Assembly: GCA_018894105.1 (NCBI GenBank)
Contig: CM032120.1
Span: 30,092,710 to 30,156,709 of the forward strand
Length of the DNA: 64,000 nucleotides
Reading direction: 5' to 3'
Source of the DNA: Jacaranda mimosifolia
Lineage: Eukaryota; Streptophyta; Magnoliopsida; Lamiales; Bignoniaceae
Both the position numbers and the translations under genes were made by a program. This document shows positions 10,765-22,100 of this stretch, piece by piece. The notes beneath the pieces were generated by a model, which saw only the letters and a list, made by a program, of their open reading frames with translations, did not search any database and was not told the DNA's origin. Every line of letters starts with the position of its first letter. The first letter of the stretch is position 1.

Positions 10765-13120
10765 CTCTCACTTAAGTGAGCCCTCCAAAGATATGTGTGA
10801 CCCATACCTCGCAGAAATCCCGCTTTTATCTCATTAAGTGTCAAAGCCCAGCTTAACATCACATTTTCCATAGCACTTCACCTTAGGAATGAGAAGGAGG
10901 TATCTCATGTACACTTTCCTTAAAATTAGTGCTATATACGAGTCACGCAATACAGGTTGTCCTACCCATTGAACATTCTTCACGGGGTCTCCAATCACAA
11001 AGGTTTGGTTACTCTCGGAGGTGACTCTCTTATGGGCTTAGCCCATCCCTCTCGATGATAAAAGGATTTAGTCTCTGCACTAGTCTATCGAGGCAAATTT
11101 CCAATCATGGAATATAATATGAATATCACATGCTTCTTATTTCATATATATTTTTTTAATTCCCTCCCCTTTGTGTTTATATACAATAAAACTCCACAAA
11201 TAATATATCGTTAGATCCATAAAAATAAATCTAAATATCACCTATAAAATTTTTGAATATTTTGGAGTCCTAATTTTCTTCTAGGAGCATTATTATTTTG
11301 GCCATCTCTCATCTATTTGTTACATACTTCTTGTTCACTTATAAACTCAAGAATAATAGATCATTATTTTATATAACTCTTAAATTCACTTAACCCCCCA
11401 TATTTTCCTTGTGATTTGGGAAAGTAAAGAAGAATAGAAATAATCTCCTATCTTCGTATTTTTGGACTTTTATATATAGACCAACAATTAAGCACTTGCA
11501 ACTAAAAAATATTTAAATCAAACTCACAGAATTAATGGAGTGGGAGCAATATTTTATTAACAAACTAAATAAATATTTCCACTCCCACATTATACTCGAA
11601 TTTAGGGTGAATTAACATGGCAGCAAATGCAGTAAAGCATCACTACATACCATGATAGCAATCATGGAAGTTATATACACATAAATTATGACAACATAAA
11701 ATATTTTTATAAAATTGTCATAATATTTGAATAAATCGAAAATATATATTTTCTTTCAATCACATAGCTATTATTTGAATAATAATATCATTAATTTAAT
11801 GGCCTGGTTTTTAAGCACTTTGCTAAAATTTATGAAAATCAATTAGCAATCAAGATGTTGAGCCGTTGCACAAGATAACCACTATAATGATAATAAATAT
11901 TCACATATTAACAAATTAATGTCTTAACAATTTATATATTTAATGTGTATAACCTCGCTCACGTAACTGACATGAAAATGCATATAACATTCCAAGATGC
12001 AAGCATAGCAGTTACATGAAAATTTTCATGTTATATGCATTTAAAGAATTGTTAAATGGTCAAACAAATAATTCAATCTCAAATAATTATGTATTCACAC
12101 ATACAATCTGTCATAAAAATTTGATGCTTCTATGGCAAAATAAAATAGCTAAACTCCCAAATATAATCACATTATAATAGAGTTTAGATGATATTTGAAA
12201 ATTATTGAAAATCTTACAACATCATAGTCATCAAACAATATATACTTCTTTCTTTAATGAATTTGGAATTAAAATTTTCATATCATTTTTTTTATATATA
12301 AGCAGCAAGCTATCATCCATTTATTACTTAATAAAATTTGAGGCCTAATAGCACTATTACCACAAAGCTGGCAAATATTGCTAGCTATTTCCTAATCGTT
12401 ACACATAAGCGAAACATTAATGTTTCCTTTTCTTTTTCTTTTTCTTTTTTTCCCAACAAGTAATTTAGCCATTAATTTTGCATTAAATTTTCCATATCAG
12501 TTAGTTTATTAAACAAACATAACCACCAATTCAATTATTCGTTTTGTAAATATGTTACCAAATACCATTTATAACACATTAATCACAAAACTAGCCATTA
12601 GGTTGACTGTCCTTTTTTTTTTTTTTCTTTCATATAATCGGAACTATGTAACATGTAGAGCAAAAGATCTTACTACACAATGTGACTCTAGAATGTATAT
12701 TTGGACAAACACTACTCACAGCCGCCCTGCTATTCCACATTTATAGTCCAACTCTGAAATTGTTTCACCAATTCTTTTATTTTTTTTTTCTTTTTAAAAT
12801 AAAAAGTAATCAAAGTAGACATATGAGTTTCTATATAAAAGTCACAATTAGAGTTGAGATATACCTCTTGTGGCAATAGAAATTCATACCAATTTCCTTT
12901 AACATTTGAAGCTTGCACGATATTTATGCTCAACCTGATTGAGTCTCTCTATTCATTTCGTGGTCATATAATTGGTTGCTCAATCAAACATAATGCCATC
13001 AGTTAAATCCACAAGAAGTTCGCAAACATTACACATACAGAAGGCATAAAAATATCAATTAGAATAAGTCGTGCACTATGTAATATTGTTAAACATAAAT
13101 CACAAATCATGACTTTAGAT

Positions 13121-13779
13121 TGTTGTGGATAATTGTGTGATTTGTGTTAGTATCATAAAAATATAATTATATAATCATCACAAACATAATTACATAAAAT
13201 ATAATGCATAAAATAATAGATCAAACCGCATAAAAGACTGAAAAAAATGGAGCCGGATCAATGGAGAGTTATGACATTTGTCGTTGTCTTAAAGCCATGA
13301 TTGCCACCCTTCGTGGGGGTACTAGTAGCTGATCATGACTCCAAGAGAAACCCAAATGCTCACAACAGCGTCTCATTCCACGTGTACAACCACGAGGAGA
13401 CTAGGAACCAATCCATAGTCACATGACCAAAAACAAAAATCTTGTGGGAGTACAAAGTGATAAAAAATCTCTAACAAACTCACCAAGTCTCTTCTTCAAA
13501 TGAGAAGGTAATAACCCTTTAAATAGATGAAGAGGATTTGACCATTATGAATAATTTAGTGGCCTCATAAAAACTAATAAAATCATAATAAACACAATAG
13601 TAAATGGGCCACATGGATATATATAATAAAATGGTCAAATATCATAACACCACAATAAAATTGATATAATAAATGGGCCATAAACCTTAAATAAATAAAA
13701 ACTAAATAGGCACAATGAATAAAATAAAATATTGGAAATAAGTGAATAATTGAGGAAATTTTAAAGCTTATTTCCAACA
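13121..13779. repeat. Right LTR of the non-coding LTR element
   Basis: A 659-bp direct repeat of 9317 onward, running TGTTGTGG...TTTCCAACA. It is followed at once by TTCTT, the second copy of the target duplication. It appears to be the complete LTR of the pair. Confidence 0.85.
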
Positions 13780-14815
13780 TTCTTCTCCTCTTTTCTCTTT
13801 CAAATCTCCTCATCTCTTTTGTATAATCATAATATTGGGCAACATTCATTTTACCATGTGTATAAGCTTCATTTTCATCACATGCCACACTTTTGTCACC
13901 TATAGCATCATTAACCAATTGCTCAGCCCTTGCATCCTCTTGCTCAGCCCCTGCATCCTCTTGTTCAGCCCTTGTAGCCTCTGGCTCAGCAACTGCACCC
14001 TCTTGCTTAGCCCCTGCATCATTAAGCACTATACCCACTTGCTCAGCTTCTGCACCCTCGAGCCCTGCATCATCTTGCTCAGCCCCTGCACCATCAAGCA
14101 TTGTACCCACTTGCTCAGCTTCTGCATCCTCAAGCCCTACGTCATCTTGCTCAGCCTCTGTAGCCCCTTGCTCAGTAACTGCACCCTCTTGCTTAGCCCC
14201 GGCACCATCAACTATTGCACCCACTTGCTCAGCTTCTACACCCTCAAGCCCTACATCATCTTACTTAGCAACTGCACTCTCTTGCGCAGCCCCTACACCA
14301 TCAAGTACTGTACCCACTTGCTCAACTTCTGCACCCTCAAGCCCTGCATCCTCTTGGTCGGCCCCTACAGCCTCTTACTCAGCAACTACACCCTTTTGCT
14401 CAGCAACTGCACCATCAAGCACTGCACCCAGTTGCTCAGCTTTTTCATCTTTAAGCACTGCTGCTATATGCTCCTCCCCTGCACCCTTCTCAACCCTGCA
14501 ACCGCTCTCTTGCTCAACTCCTGTACCCTCATCAACCCTGCAAGCACCCATACCCTCAACCCCTGGACCCTCCTCAACCCCGGTATTACTGCCAACACCC
14601 TCAACCCTAGCATCACTGCCAACACCCTCTTCAACCCTGGCATCACTGCCCACACCTTTAGCCCCTGCAGCCTCATGTCCTTTACCATCAAGACATGCAA
14701 CCTCATTAACAACTGCATCAACATGTCCTAGAAACATCTGCAATATCACACTTATTAAACGCATCACCATTTGCAACCATCCCCTCAGAGGATCTACCCT
14801 CAGCAGCTTGGCCAT
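13780..14815 (-). pseudogene. MULE transposase remnant: Ala-Glu-Gln repeat region
   Basis: Minus-strand frames at 13780-14224 and 14375-14815 encode low-complexity repeats such as GAEQEDAGAEQ and AEQVGTMLDGAGAEQ. They end, next to the LTR insertion, with a charged motif MNVAQYYDYTKEMRRFEREK. The stretch lies between the N-terminal PB1-like part and the DNA-binding part of the transposase, where MULE proteins often have variable linkers. The frame shifts twice (near 14230-14370 and 14720-14815). At the DNA level a ~60-bp block beginning CATCAAGCACTGTACCCACT on the plus strand recurs near 14014, 14093, 14207, 14299 and 14412. Confidence 0.7.
13915..14450. repeat. Degenerate minisatellite in the MULE (AEQ-coding)
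   Basis: Short units around TTGCTCAGCCCCTGCACCCT are repeated throughout. They are organised in a higher-order block that recurs at intervals of roughly 80-115 bp. The opposite strand is open over 445 codons only because of this repeat bias. Confidence 0.8.
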
Positions 14816-15559
14816 TAGTAGTAGGTGCTACATTATTTGCATAAGCATATGCAGCCACCCCCTCAAAGGATCTACCCTCAGCAGCTTGGCCATCAGTAGG
14901 AAGTGCTATATTATCTACATTAGCATCTGCAGCCACCCCCTCAAAGGATCTACCCTCAGTAACTTGACCATCAGCATTCATACCAGCTACCTCTATTTCA
15001 TCATGATGACCATTTCTAACATGCGGATCAGCAACATGTTCTTCAACAACTACATTGGACGACTGCCCTTCATATTGAGGCTCCTCCTCATCATGAAATG
15101 TTATTTCATTAATCATCCATTGAACATGTTCATCTTGGCTCTCGGAGTAGTCATTGGCTATGATATTTCCTTGTGTATCTATCACAAGAAGAAGGTTGCC
15201 TACATCCTTAGCATATATAGGGCAAACTAGATCTACGCCATTGTACCACATCACAATCTCACTAATACTTTCCTCATTTAGCACCCCCTTAGCCCATTCT
15301 CAAGAGAGTATCCAGGGACTTTGAAATAAAAAACAACAGCTGCCGCATTTCCCCCAGACCATGCATACATATCATAAAGCAATTGTAGGGTGAGGGTGTC
15401 AATTAAGATATCTCTGAACACCCTACTCTTGCCACCTATGTATTGCAAGTTGGGAGAGCTCACAAAGTGATCCTTTACCCATATTTCAATGTCACTAAAT
15501 GGGCAATCCATTTCATCTGCAATGAACTGAATGAAAAAGTCCATTAATCCATAATCCAC
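14718..15559 (-). pseudogene. MULE transposase remnant: N-terminal PB1-like domain and 26-residue repeats
   Basis: The frame starts at 15559 (MDYGLMDFF). QYIGGKSRVFRDILIDTLT and PGYSLENGL resemble the N-terminal PB1-like region of plant MULE transposases (…YIGGK…, …LE-GL…). A one-base frame change near 15280, in a run of G, moves the sequence to LNEESISEIVMWYNGVDLVC. The protein then contains three copies of a 26-residue unit with core GQAAEGRSFEGVAA (14766-15000) before losing frame near 14720. This is the 5' end of the broken transposase gene. Upstream 15560-17146 is non-coding. Confidence 0.75.
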
Positions 15560-17146
15560 TCAAATTTAATCCATTAAATCAATATTCAAACTGTAAGCAT
15601 ATAATATTTATTTATATCTATAAATGGCCAGATTACCACCCAGAAAAATATTGTAAGTGTTACACTACCCCCTCATATGAAAAATAGGGGCTAAATACCC
15701 CCATTTCAAGTATGACAATCATATGATAATAATGGGACTTATCACACCCTTTGTCAGGATAAAGTACATCATAAAAAGGGCAAAGTAGCCCCACATGTTT
15801 TCAAAAAATACCTAAATCAACATCAATCACCTTTTCATTGATTGTTTCAAACATTAACATATATACACACACCTATGCATACATAACAACAAAAATAAAC
15901 ATTCGTTGGGAGTTAACATGGAAGTAATCTTTCCATTATTCCTAGGAATATTTTCTTAGATGCATGGGATTCAAAAATTCCTTCTTTAGATTCGGCAACA
16001 ATAAAAAAGAATGACTCCAAAATCCAAAAAAAAAAAAAAAATCATTCTCCACAAACAGAGTTTACTTCTTCTCCAACATCAACATTCACTTGTATAGTTC
16101 GCCTCCTTCAGAGAAGATGAATAGCACTATGACAGAAAAATAAACCCCGAAAGAACAAGAGAAACTAAAAAACAAATCAAATAATCTTCTGTTGCTTTGA
16201 AGGGTTTCCAAAAATTAAATATGCACCAACCCAAAAAGATATACAAACATGCTTCGCACACAAAATATCAAGTGAAATATACATTTCCCAGAGAAATGAC
16301 ATCTCATAACAGTTCGCAAAAATAGAAGAATACTACATGGAAAAGATGAAAGCCAACGTACCTGGAAGGGTTTCTCGCAAAATGATTCTTCTTCCGTCGA
16401 CTATCTCTTCTACAATGTATGATTTCCTTGCGGTGCAATGCAAGAGGTTTTTAAATGATGATTCTTCAAGTGGATTCTCCTCGGTGATTAAAATAATTTA
16501 ATTAAATTTATATATATAAATAAAAAAATATAAACTAAAAGTATAAAAAAAAAAAAAGGAAAGAACAAAACAATTCTAGCTAGATATAGCCAAGTGGTCG
16601 CCTGGAAGACCGACCTGCTTTTTTTTTTGGGGGGGGTGGGGGTGTTGTTCCAGCGGTAAGGGACTAGGGGCAGGGTGGTCTGACGGTAGGGATTGGGGGG
16701 GTGTTGGGATGTATGTATGTGTATATATGTATGTACATATGTATATATAATATTATTTATATATACAAATATATGTGTGTGCATAATAAATATTATATAT
16801 TTATATAAATATAGGTGTATATATATATATCCAAGTAAGCAAAAAAATTCTTCTAACAAGATAAAAAAAAGGCCATGTTAGCTAAAAATTTGCCACCTAA
16901 GGTGTAATGAAGGAGTGATTTTTAGATTTTGAGAATTTTATGAGTTTTCGAATTGTGTCTTTCTTTTCTCACCATCTCATTTCATTCCTCATGTTGAGCG
17001 TTATGAAGGGAAGAGGGAAAAATGTAATTTTGTTTTTCCTTTTTTTTTTCCCAGAGGGACAATTCTATCTCTTTATATTTTTTTCTCATTGAATAGTGTT
17101 AATGGGTGAGTGAGACAATTTTTATAAAACATAAGATACTAAATAG
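15560..17146. other. MULE 5' non-coding region with simple repeats
   Basis: No gene was found. It holds an A run (16027-16042), a T/G-rich stretch (TTTTGGGGGGGGTGGGGG, around 16621-16643) and a TATG/TATA-rich tract (16711-16832). Open frames here are made of these repeats. It would contain the transposase promoter. Confidence 0.5.
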
Positions 17147-17215
17147 ACTCTATTTTTAACATAGGGGATTCTGTGGCAATATTGAATTACATAGGGAGTA
17201 ATGTGTATTTAGCCC
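17147..17215 (-). repeat. Right terminal inverted repeat of the MULE
   Basis: Inverted partner of 4248-4316, ending ATTTAGCCC. AACAAACAA follows immediately. Confidence 0.85.
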
Positions 17216-18289
17216 AACAAACAATTATGCTCTAAAATAGATAAATATCCATACTTTGACACAATTTGAGCCCAATATCTCATAATATTGTGATCTCAAT
17301 TTTAGCAGGTGGTCAAATACCAGTAGTTATGGTTATAACAATTCTGATGGAGATGACAATGATGGCATGCATTGTGCATGATCACGGCGAAAGACACTAA
17401 GCCAGCATGACGGCAGACATTATTCTTACTACCAATGTTATTAAACATCTTTTCTGCAATATTGCTTTGATTGATATTCATGCCCAAATAACCAATTCAA
17501 TTGCTAGTGCAATTATGATACAAATAAATGTGCTTATGTAGCAAAGGTATTACAGCAACTACCGCAATAGCAGTATTATAATTATAGATAATAATTGTAG
17601 TTCTTATATTGATTGCAAATTAGTTCAAACCTCTTACCTAAATTGAATTTTTAATATACTGAAATCAAAACATTAATATAAAATATAAAAAAAGTACTGT
17701 TAATTATTATTTTAATTTTAATTTACACAAGCCCATCTATGTTAAAAATTTATTAAGGTTCGAATTTCAAATCTTACTTTTTTTTCTTTTTCCCCCATTT
17801 GCACACGCACTTGTGCTAGAGATACATTAAAAATTCAAATATCAAAATTTACGTATATGAATATAAGAATAATATCATTAATCCGATTAACACTCAACAA
17901 AACAAAATTAATTGTACCAAGGGTTTACTAAAACATATATAAGTATGATATCATTGATCATTCTAGTGTTAATTATAAAAGACATAGTTAATTATAATAT
18001 TTTTTCATATATGTATCGTTTGAATTTTCTCAAATATTCGAATTTTTACTCATAATGAGTTAACTACCATAAAATAAATAAATATATATAATATTGAATT
18101 TCTCTATCTTTATTGTTATCAAAACACTATCTATAGTCCATTAATCCATCTCTAAAAATAAATATCGCCCAAAAATATTAAAAAAATTATCGGAAATTTT
18201 AATGCTGATGTTACGTATCAGTCTCATTATTCAATTTAAATGAGGGTGTATAAGATATCATTTTATCCTCATCCGGCTGGCTTGTTTTC
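17216..18289. other. Intergenic AT-rich DNA, nothing recognised
   Basis: Outside the MULE and upstream of the LAZ1-like gene. No protein signature or element boundary was seen. The last 200 bp should contain the promoter of the LAZ1-like gene, but no convincing TATA box was picked. Confidence 0.4.
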
Positions 18290-18602
18290 GTTCTTTCTGC
18301 GCAAGAATTGTGGAAGGATAAAATACAGAAAATTTGATTAAGCAATCAAAGCGCAGCAAAGCAAAGCAACCGCCGTGACTAGGAACCGCCATTATTGCCT
18401 TTCTTCTGTCCAACACCCACTCCAGCATTCTTACGCCAAACGCGCTTTTGCCTCTGTTTTCAAATTTCCAGAAACAATCCTTCTTCGTGTTCTTCTTTCC
18501 TGTTCTTTTAGCAGATCTATTCAGCATTTACTTAATCAATATTCCGTTGTTTTCTTGTCCCAGAGAACTGCGGAATCTTCCCTTGATTTCGTCGATAAGG
18601 AG
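18290..18602 (+). other. Probable 5'UTR exon of the LAZ1-like gene
   Basis: A less AT-rich block upstream of the start codon ends at AG followed by the strong donor GTGAGT (18603). A matching acceptor (TTCTTAG) ends at 19126, 50 bp before the start codon. The exon start is a guess from composition. The 97-codon open frame here matches nothing known to me. Confidence 0.5.
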
Positions 18603-19176
18603 GTGAGTTGGTTACGCAATTGCTTTCCATTTTATTCTCTTTTTCTTCGTCAAGATCAAGACTAATTCAAACTCTAATTTTCTTAATTGTATAGTGATAT
18701 TATTGCTAAAATATGTAGCAATTCACGAAACCCATTTCAAATTCTGGCCTTTCTCGAATATTGATTTAATCTCCGTGAATTTGCTTTATTTTCAACTTCA
18801 TTTGCTCATTATTTCGAACAGTTAATGATCCACATTTCTTTGTTGCGTTTTCTTTCAGTCTTTTCTGTGGAAATATATGCCCTTTTGTTGGGGTTTGGGT
18901 TTTTATGAGTTTCTGAGGAATCTGAGGAAATTATTGAGTTGGACGCCTGGCTGGCTGTGGCAGTTACTGCTATCCAGTGGAAGGGCAAAATAACCCAATT
19001 CCAGTTATTGAGGTTTGTATGGTCTTTTAGATGGAGTATTTGTTGGATGGAATTGTTTGCTGTTGTTTCTCCTCATGTGTATCAAGATGTTCTTGAAAAT
19101 TGCTGATGGTGTTCTTATCTTCTTAGGGTTTGGGAAGAACTGTTCTTGTGTGGTGTGATTTATACTCTGGGCGCAA

Positions 19177-22100
19177 ATGGGGCCAATATACTACATACTG
19201 ATAGCATTGCCCTGTACAATTGGGGCAATGACATTGGCAGTACTCCACATTCACAAGCATCTATTAAATTATACTGAGCCCACCTTTCAGAGATACATTG
19301 TCCGCATAATCTTTATGGTTCCTGTGAGTATTTTCATACCCCAGCTTTGGGCTTCTAGCTATCTATGTGATCATGTGCATACTGTTTATACAATTGAGGC
19401 TTTTAACTATTCATTGTTCAGAGTTGAAATCTTTTCAATTAAACAATTCTTTGTTTCTTTTCGGCTAGTACATTTAGCTCTTAAAATGACTCTTCTCTAA
19501 TGAATTATTTATTTATATTTTTGCTTTTTAGGGGGTGAGGTGGGAGAGGGGTTTTAGTTTGAAGATGTGCAGATCCTTAGAATCTTGTTATCTTAAAAGG
19601 AATTGATTGAATATGTGGGTTTGACTATGACTCGGTTGGAGCTTTCTGAGTTTAGATATTGTATCATATTCTTGACCCTAAACTCTTTAGGTAAGTAATA
19701 TCTCAATTTCTTATATTCCCAGCAGGGGTAGAAGTTATGTTAGGCGATTAGAGTAAGCTCATGCCGCTCGAACGCAATCCACGCTGACTGCAATCGAGTG
19801 CGCATGGCATAAATGGACTAGTGAGTGATACATGAACGTGTGTTGTACCACATCACCAAATTTGGCCTTTTTAGCATTCCTTCCATAGGTTTCATTTTAT
19901 ATGTTTATGACAAAAAAATTAATTAAAAAAAAAAAAAATTATTCATTGTGAGTTGAATCTTCCATATTTGGCATTACCTCAAGTTACCTGTAAATGTGTT
20001 CTGATCATCTCGAAATTGGTTGTCTGACAGGTTTATGCATTGATGTCTTTCTTGTCCCTCGTCCTAAATAAAAGTGCAATTTACTTCAATTCAATCAGAG
20101 AAGTGTAAGTGTGGTCATCCCATTTTCTTTCTTTTATTTTGAACAATGCAGACTAATAATTAACAAAACTCAATGCTGCTCCTATTTCTTCAGTAGTGTG
20201 GCTGTTTCACTGTTACATGTATCATCTGATTCCTTTTCTACATTACTATGGAGAAAAATCATGTATAACAGCTAGTAATCTGATATCTTCTAATACCACT
20301 TAAATTGTGTGAGATAAACTAAAAGTTTTAAATCTGGGTATCCATGTTATTCTTTTGTAGTCAAGGTTGGATATCATTTATTTTGTTGCGGCTGGAAATC
20401 GAGTATATCATGCCTATCTTCGAGCTTAAAATTATGAATCATTTTTATTTGGAGTGGTGAAGTTCTAAATCTAGTTTAGCCCTTTATCAATATAGGTAAT
20501 GCTGCTATCCGCATTATGCTGACAAACAAGAATTCTGTTCTTTTAGGCCATCCACTCTATCAAACAATGTGCACTTGAAGTACTGGAATATTGTGATAAG
20601 ATTAACAATATAGCTAGGAAAAATAACCACTGAATTGTTGGTCAAACTTGGCTTTCATTGTATCAATTATGGAACAGGTGGCACCAGTATAGGCATACAA
20701 TTCAGGATTATCTATTCTTTTTAATAGTTTTCTGAATTACTTACCTGTCTCCACTATTTTTCCTTACGCGAAGTTATTATCCTCCATTTTTTAAGTCTAT
20801 ATGCACTACAATATTCTCTCTCCCCCTCTCCCCTCAAAATATGAACATGACCTGCATGAAAAAATTTATGATTTCTTTTATGCTTCATGCTTTTTAAAGG
20901 GAAAAATGAGTGTTTCATGACATGTTGCAATACACTGTTTAATAGTGGGCAATAGGAATTTAAATAGATAACTTCTTGTGTGTGACATCCTTGGCACGCT
21001 GCGATGCTATTGTTGGATGCTGTGCTCGTTTTCTAATTCATATTTAGCGTGGGGTGAATTCATTCTAGAAAGTTGAATACATGATAGACATTGTAGGATC
21101 CAATAAATATGTTTGGGTTCGAAGTTATTCCATCAAACCACTGTGACCTTCCACTGTGAACTTGCTTATGCTTGCATGTCTTAGATGCATGTGCTCTATT
21201 ACCTTGCTATATTTCCTTGATTTCAATCTTCAATTTCTTAATTCATGATGCTGTTTTAGCTATTGTGGTTCATTCTTTTGCTTCAGGAACTTGATGGTTC
21301 TGATTAATTGTCTCTGCAGATATGAAGCTTGGGTCATTTATAATTTCTTATCTCTGTGCTTAGCATGGGTAGGTGGTCCAGGAGCTGTTGTGCTAAGTTT
21401 GTCAGGCAAAGTTCTGAAGCCAAATTGGTGTTTAATGACATGTTGCTTCCCCCCCATTCCATTGGATGGGTAAGTAATCAAAGCATGAAACTAACATTTG
21501 TTTGACTGATCACATACATGGTGACAATTTCTAGTTTCCTTGACATTATATATTGATATCTGTCTGTCTTTTAAGTTTAAGGTGGCAATGTTTTGGAATG
21601 TGTAAATGCATCTACATTATGTTGATTGGGTTGTGAAAGACAAGAACAGATACTCATGTGGATATTGGATTCTTTAATGCTCTTCTTTTTCATTTTTGCT
21701 TCTTTGTTATATGCCTGATTGTTATTCAATGATTATGTACAAATAGGCACCTTCATCTTGTCCAAAATATGGTTATGCAACAGAGACAAAGGCTATTCTA
21801 GGTAAATGTTGGGTGTGAAGTATTGTACATTATTCCTGTACTCTTTTCCAGCTCTTTAGTGACTTATGCAAATTAGAAAATGCATTAGAAGGGTAGAGCA
21901 GTGAAACTTAGATTCTACAACTTAATTCGAGGCTATTGTTAGGTTGGTAGGTCTTTGTCTTACATAGTGTGGAGGCTTTTAGGGCTTTGAAGTTCTCTGT
22001 CTCTCTCTCGATCTCGATATATATATATTCTTTTTGACATTTGTGGGAATTTAGAATAGTTTTAACAGATGGAAAATTCTTGAGAACTCAACATTTTATG

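Larger units (their letters stand above)
9317..13779. mobile_element. LTR retroelement without recognisable genes, inserted in the MULE transposase
   Basis: Two long direct repeats begin TGTTGTGG (9317 and 13121). The second ends TTTCCAACA at 13779. The 5 bp on either side of the whole unit are identical: TTCTT at 9312-9316 and at 13780-13784. The MULE reading frame (RFEREKRRRMLE on one side, the basic KTKKSK stretch on the other) resumes across it. The interior (about 2.6 kb after removing the nested hAT element) shows no gag or pol, so this is a LARD-like non-autonomous element. The 3' end of the first LTR and the primer-binding site are altered, so its direction is uncertain. Confidence 0.85.
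4248..17215 (-). mobile_element. Mutator-like element (MULE) containing nested insertions
   Basis: The two ends are inverted copies of each other over about 69 bp. The left arm starts GGGAAAATGCAGCGTACCCC. The right arm, read on the minus strand, starts GGGCTAAATACACATTACTC. Both arms share ATTTTTAACATAGG and a GGCAAT block at matching distances. AACAAACAA is found at 4237-4245 on the left (two bases from the arm) and at 17216-17224 directly after the right arm, fitting the ~9-bp Mutator duplication. Inside are a minus-strand MuDR-type transposase remnant and a plus-strand GRF zinc-finger gene. Removing the 4.46-kb LTR element gives an original length near 8.5 kb. It is immobile by itself because the transposase is broken. 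Confidence 0.85.

Noticed and set aside
13835..14731. 298-codon plus-strand frame, Leu/Ser/Cys-rich, membrane-like
   Set aside because: Same repeat bias in another frame. Hydrophobicity comes from the repeat composition.
13893..15230. 445-codon open frame on the plus strand, rich in Ser/Ala/Thr/Pro
   Set aside because: It is the mirror of the AEQ-coding repeats of the minus-strand MULE transposase. Only the minus-strand reading shows the family's N-terminal motifs and links to the rest of the transposase.
16488..16859. 123-codon minus-strand frame with hydrophobic Tyr/Ile stretches
   Set aside because: Made of the TATA/TATG microsatellite and T runs in MULE non-coding DNA.
18375..18665. 96-codon frame upstream of the LAZ1-like start codon
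   Set aside because: It spans the GTGAGT donor of the probable 5'UTR exon and has no protein similarity that I recognise.
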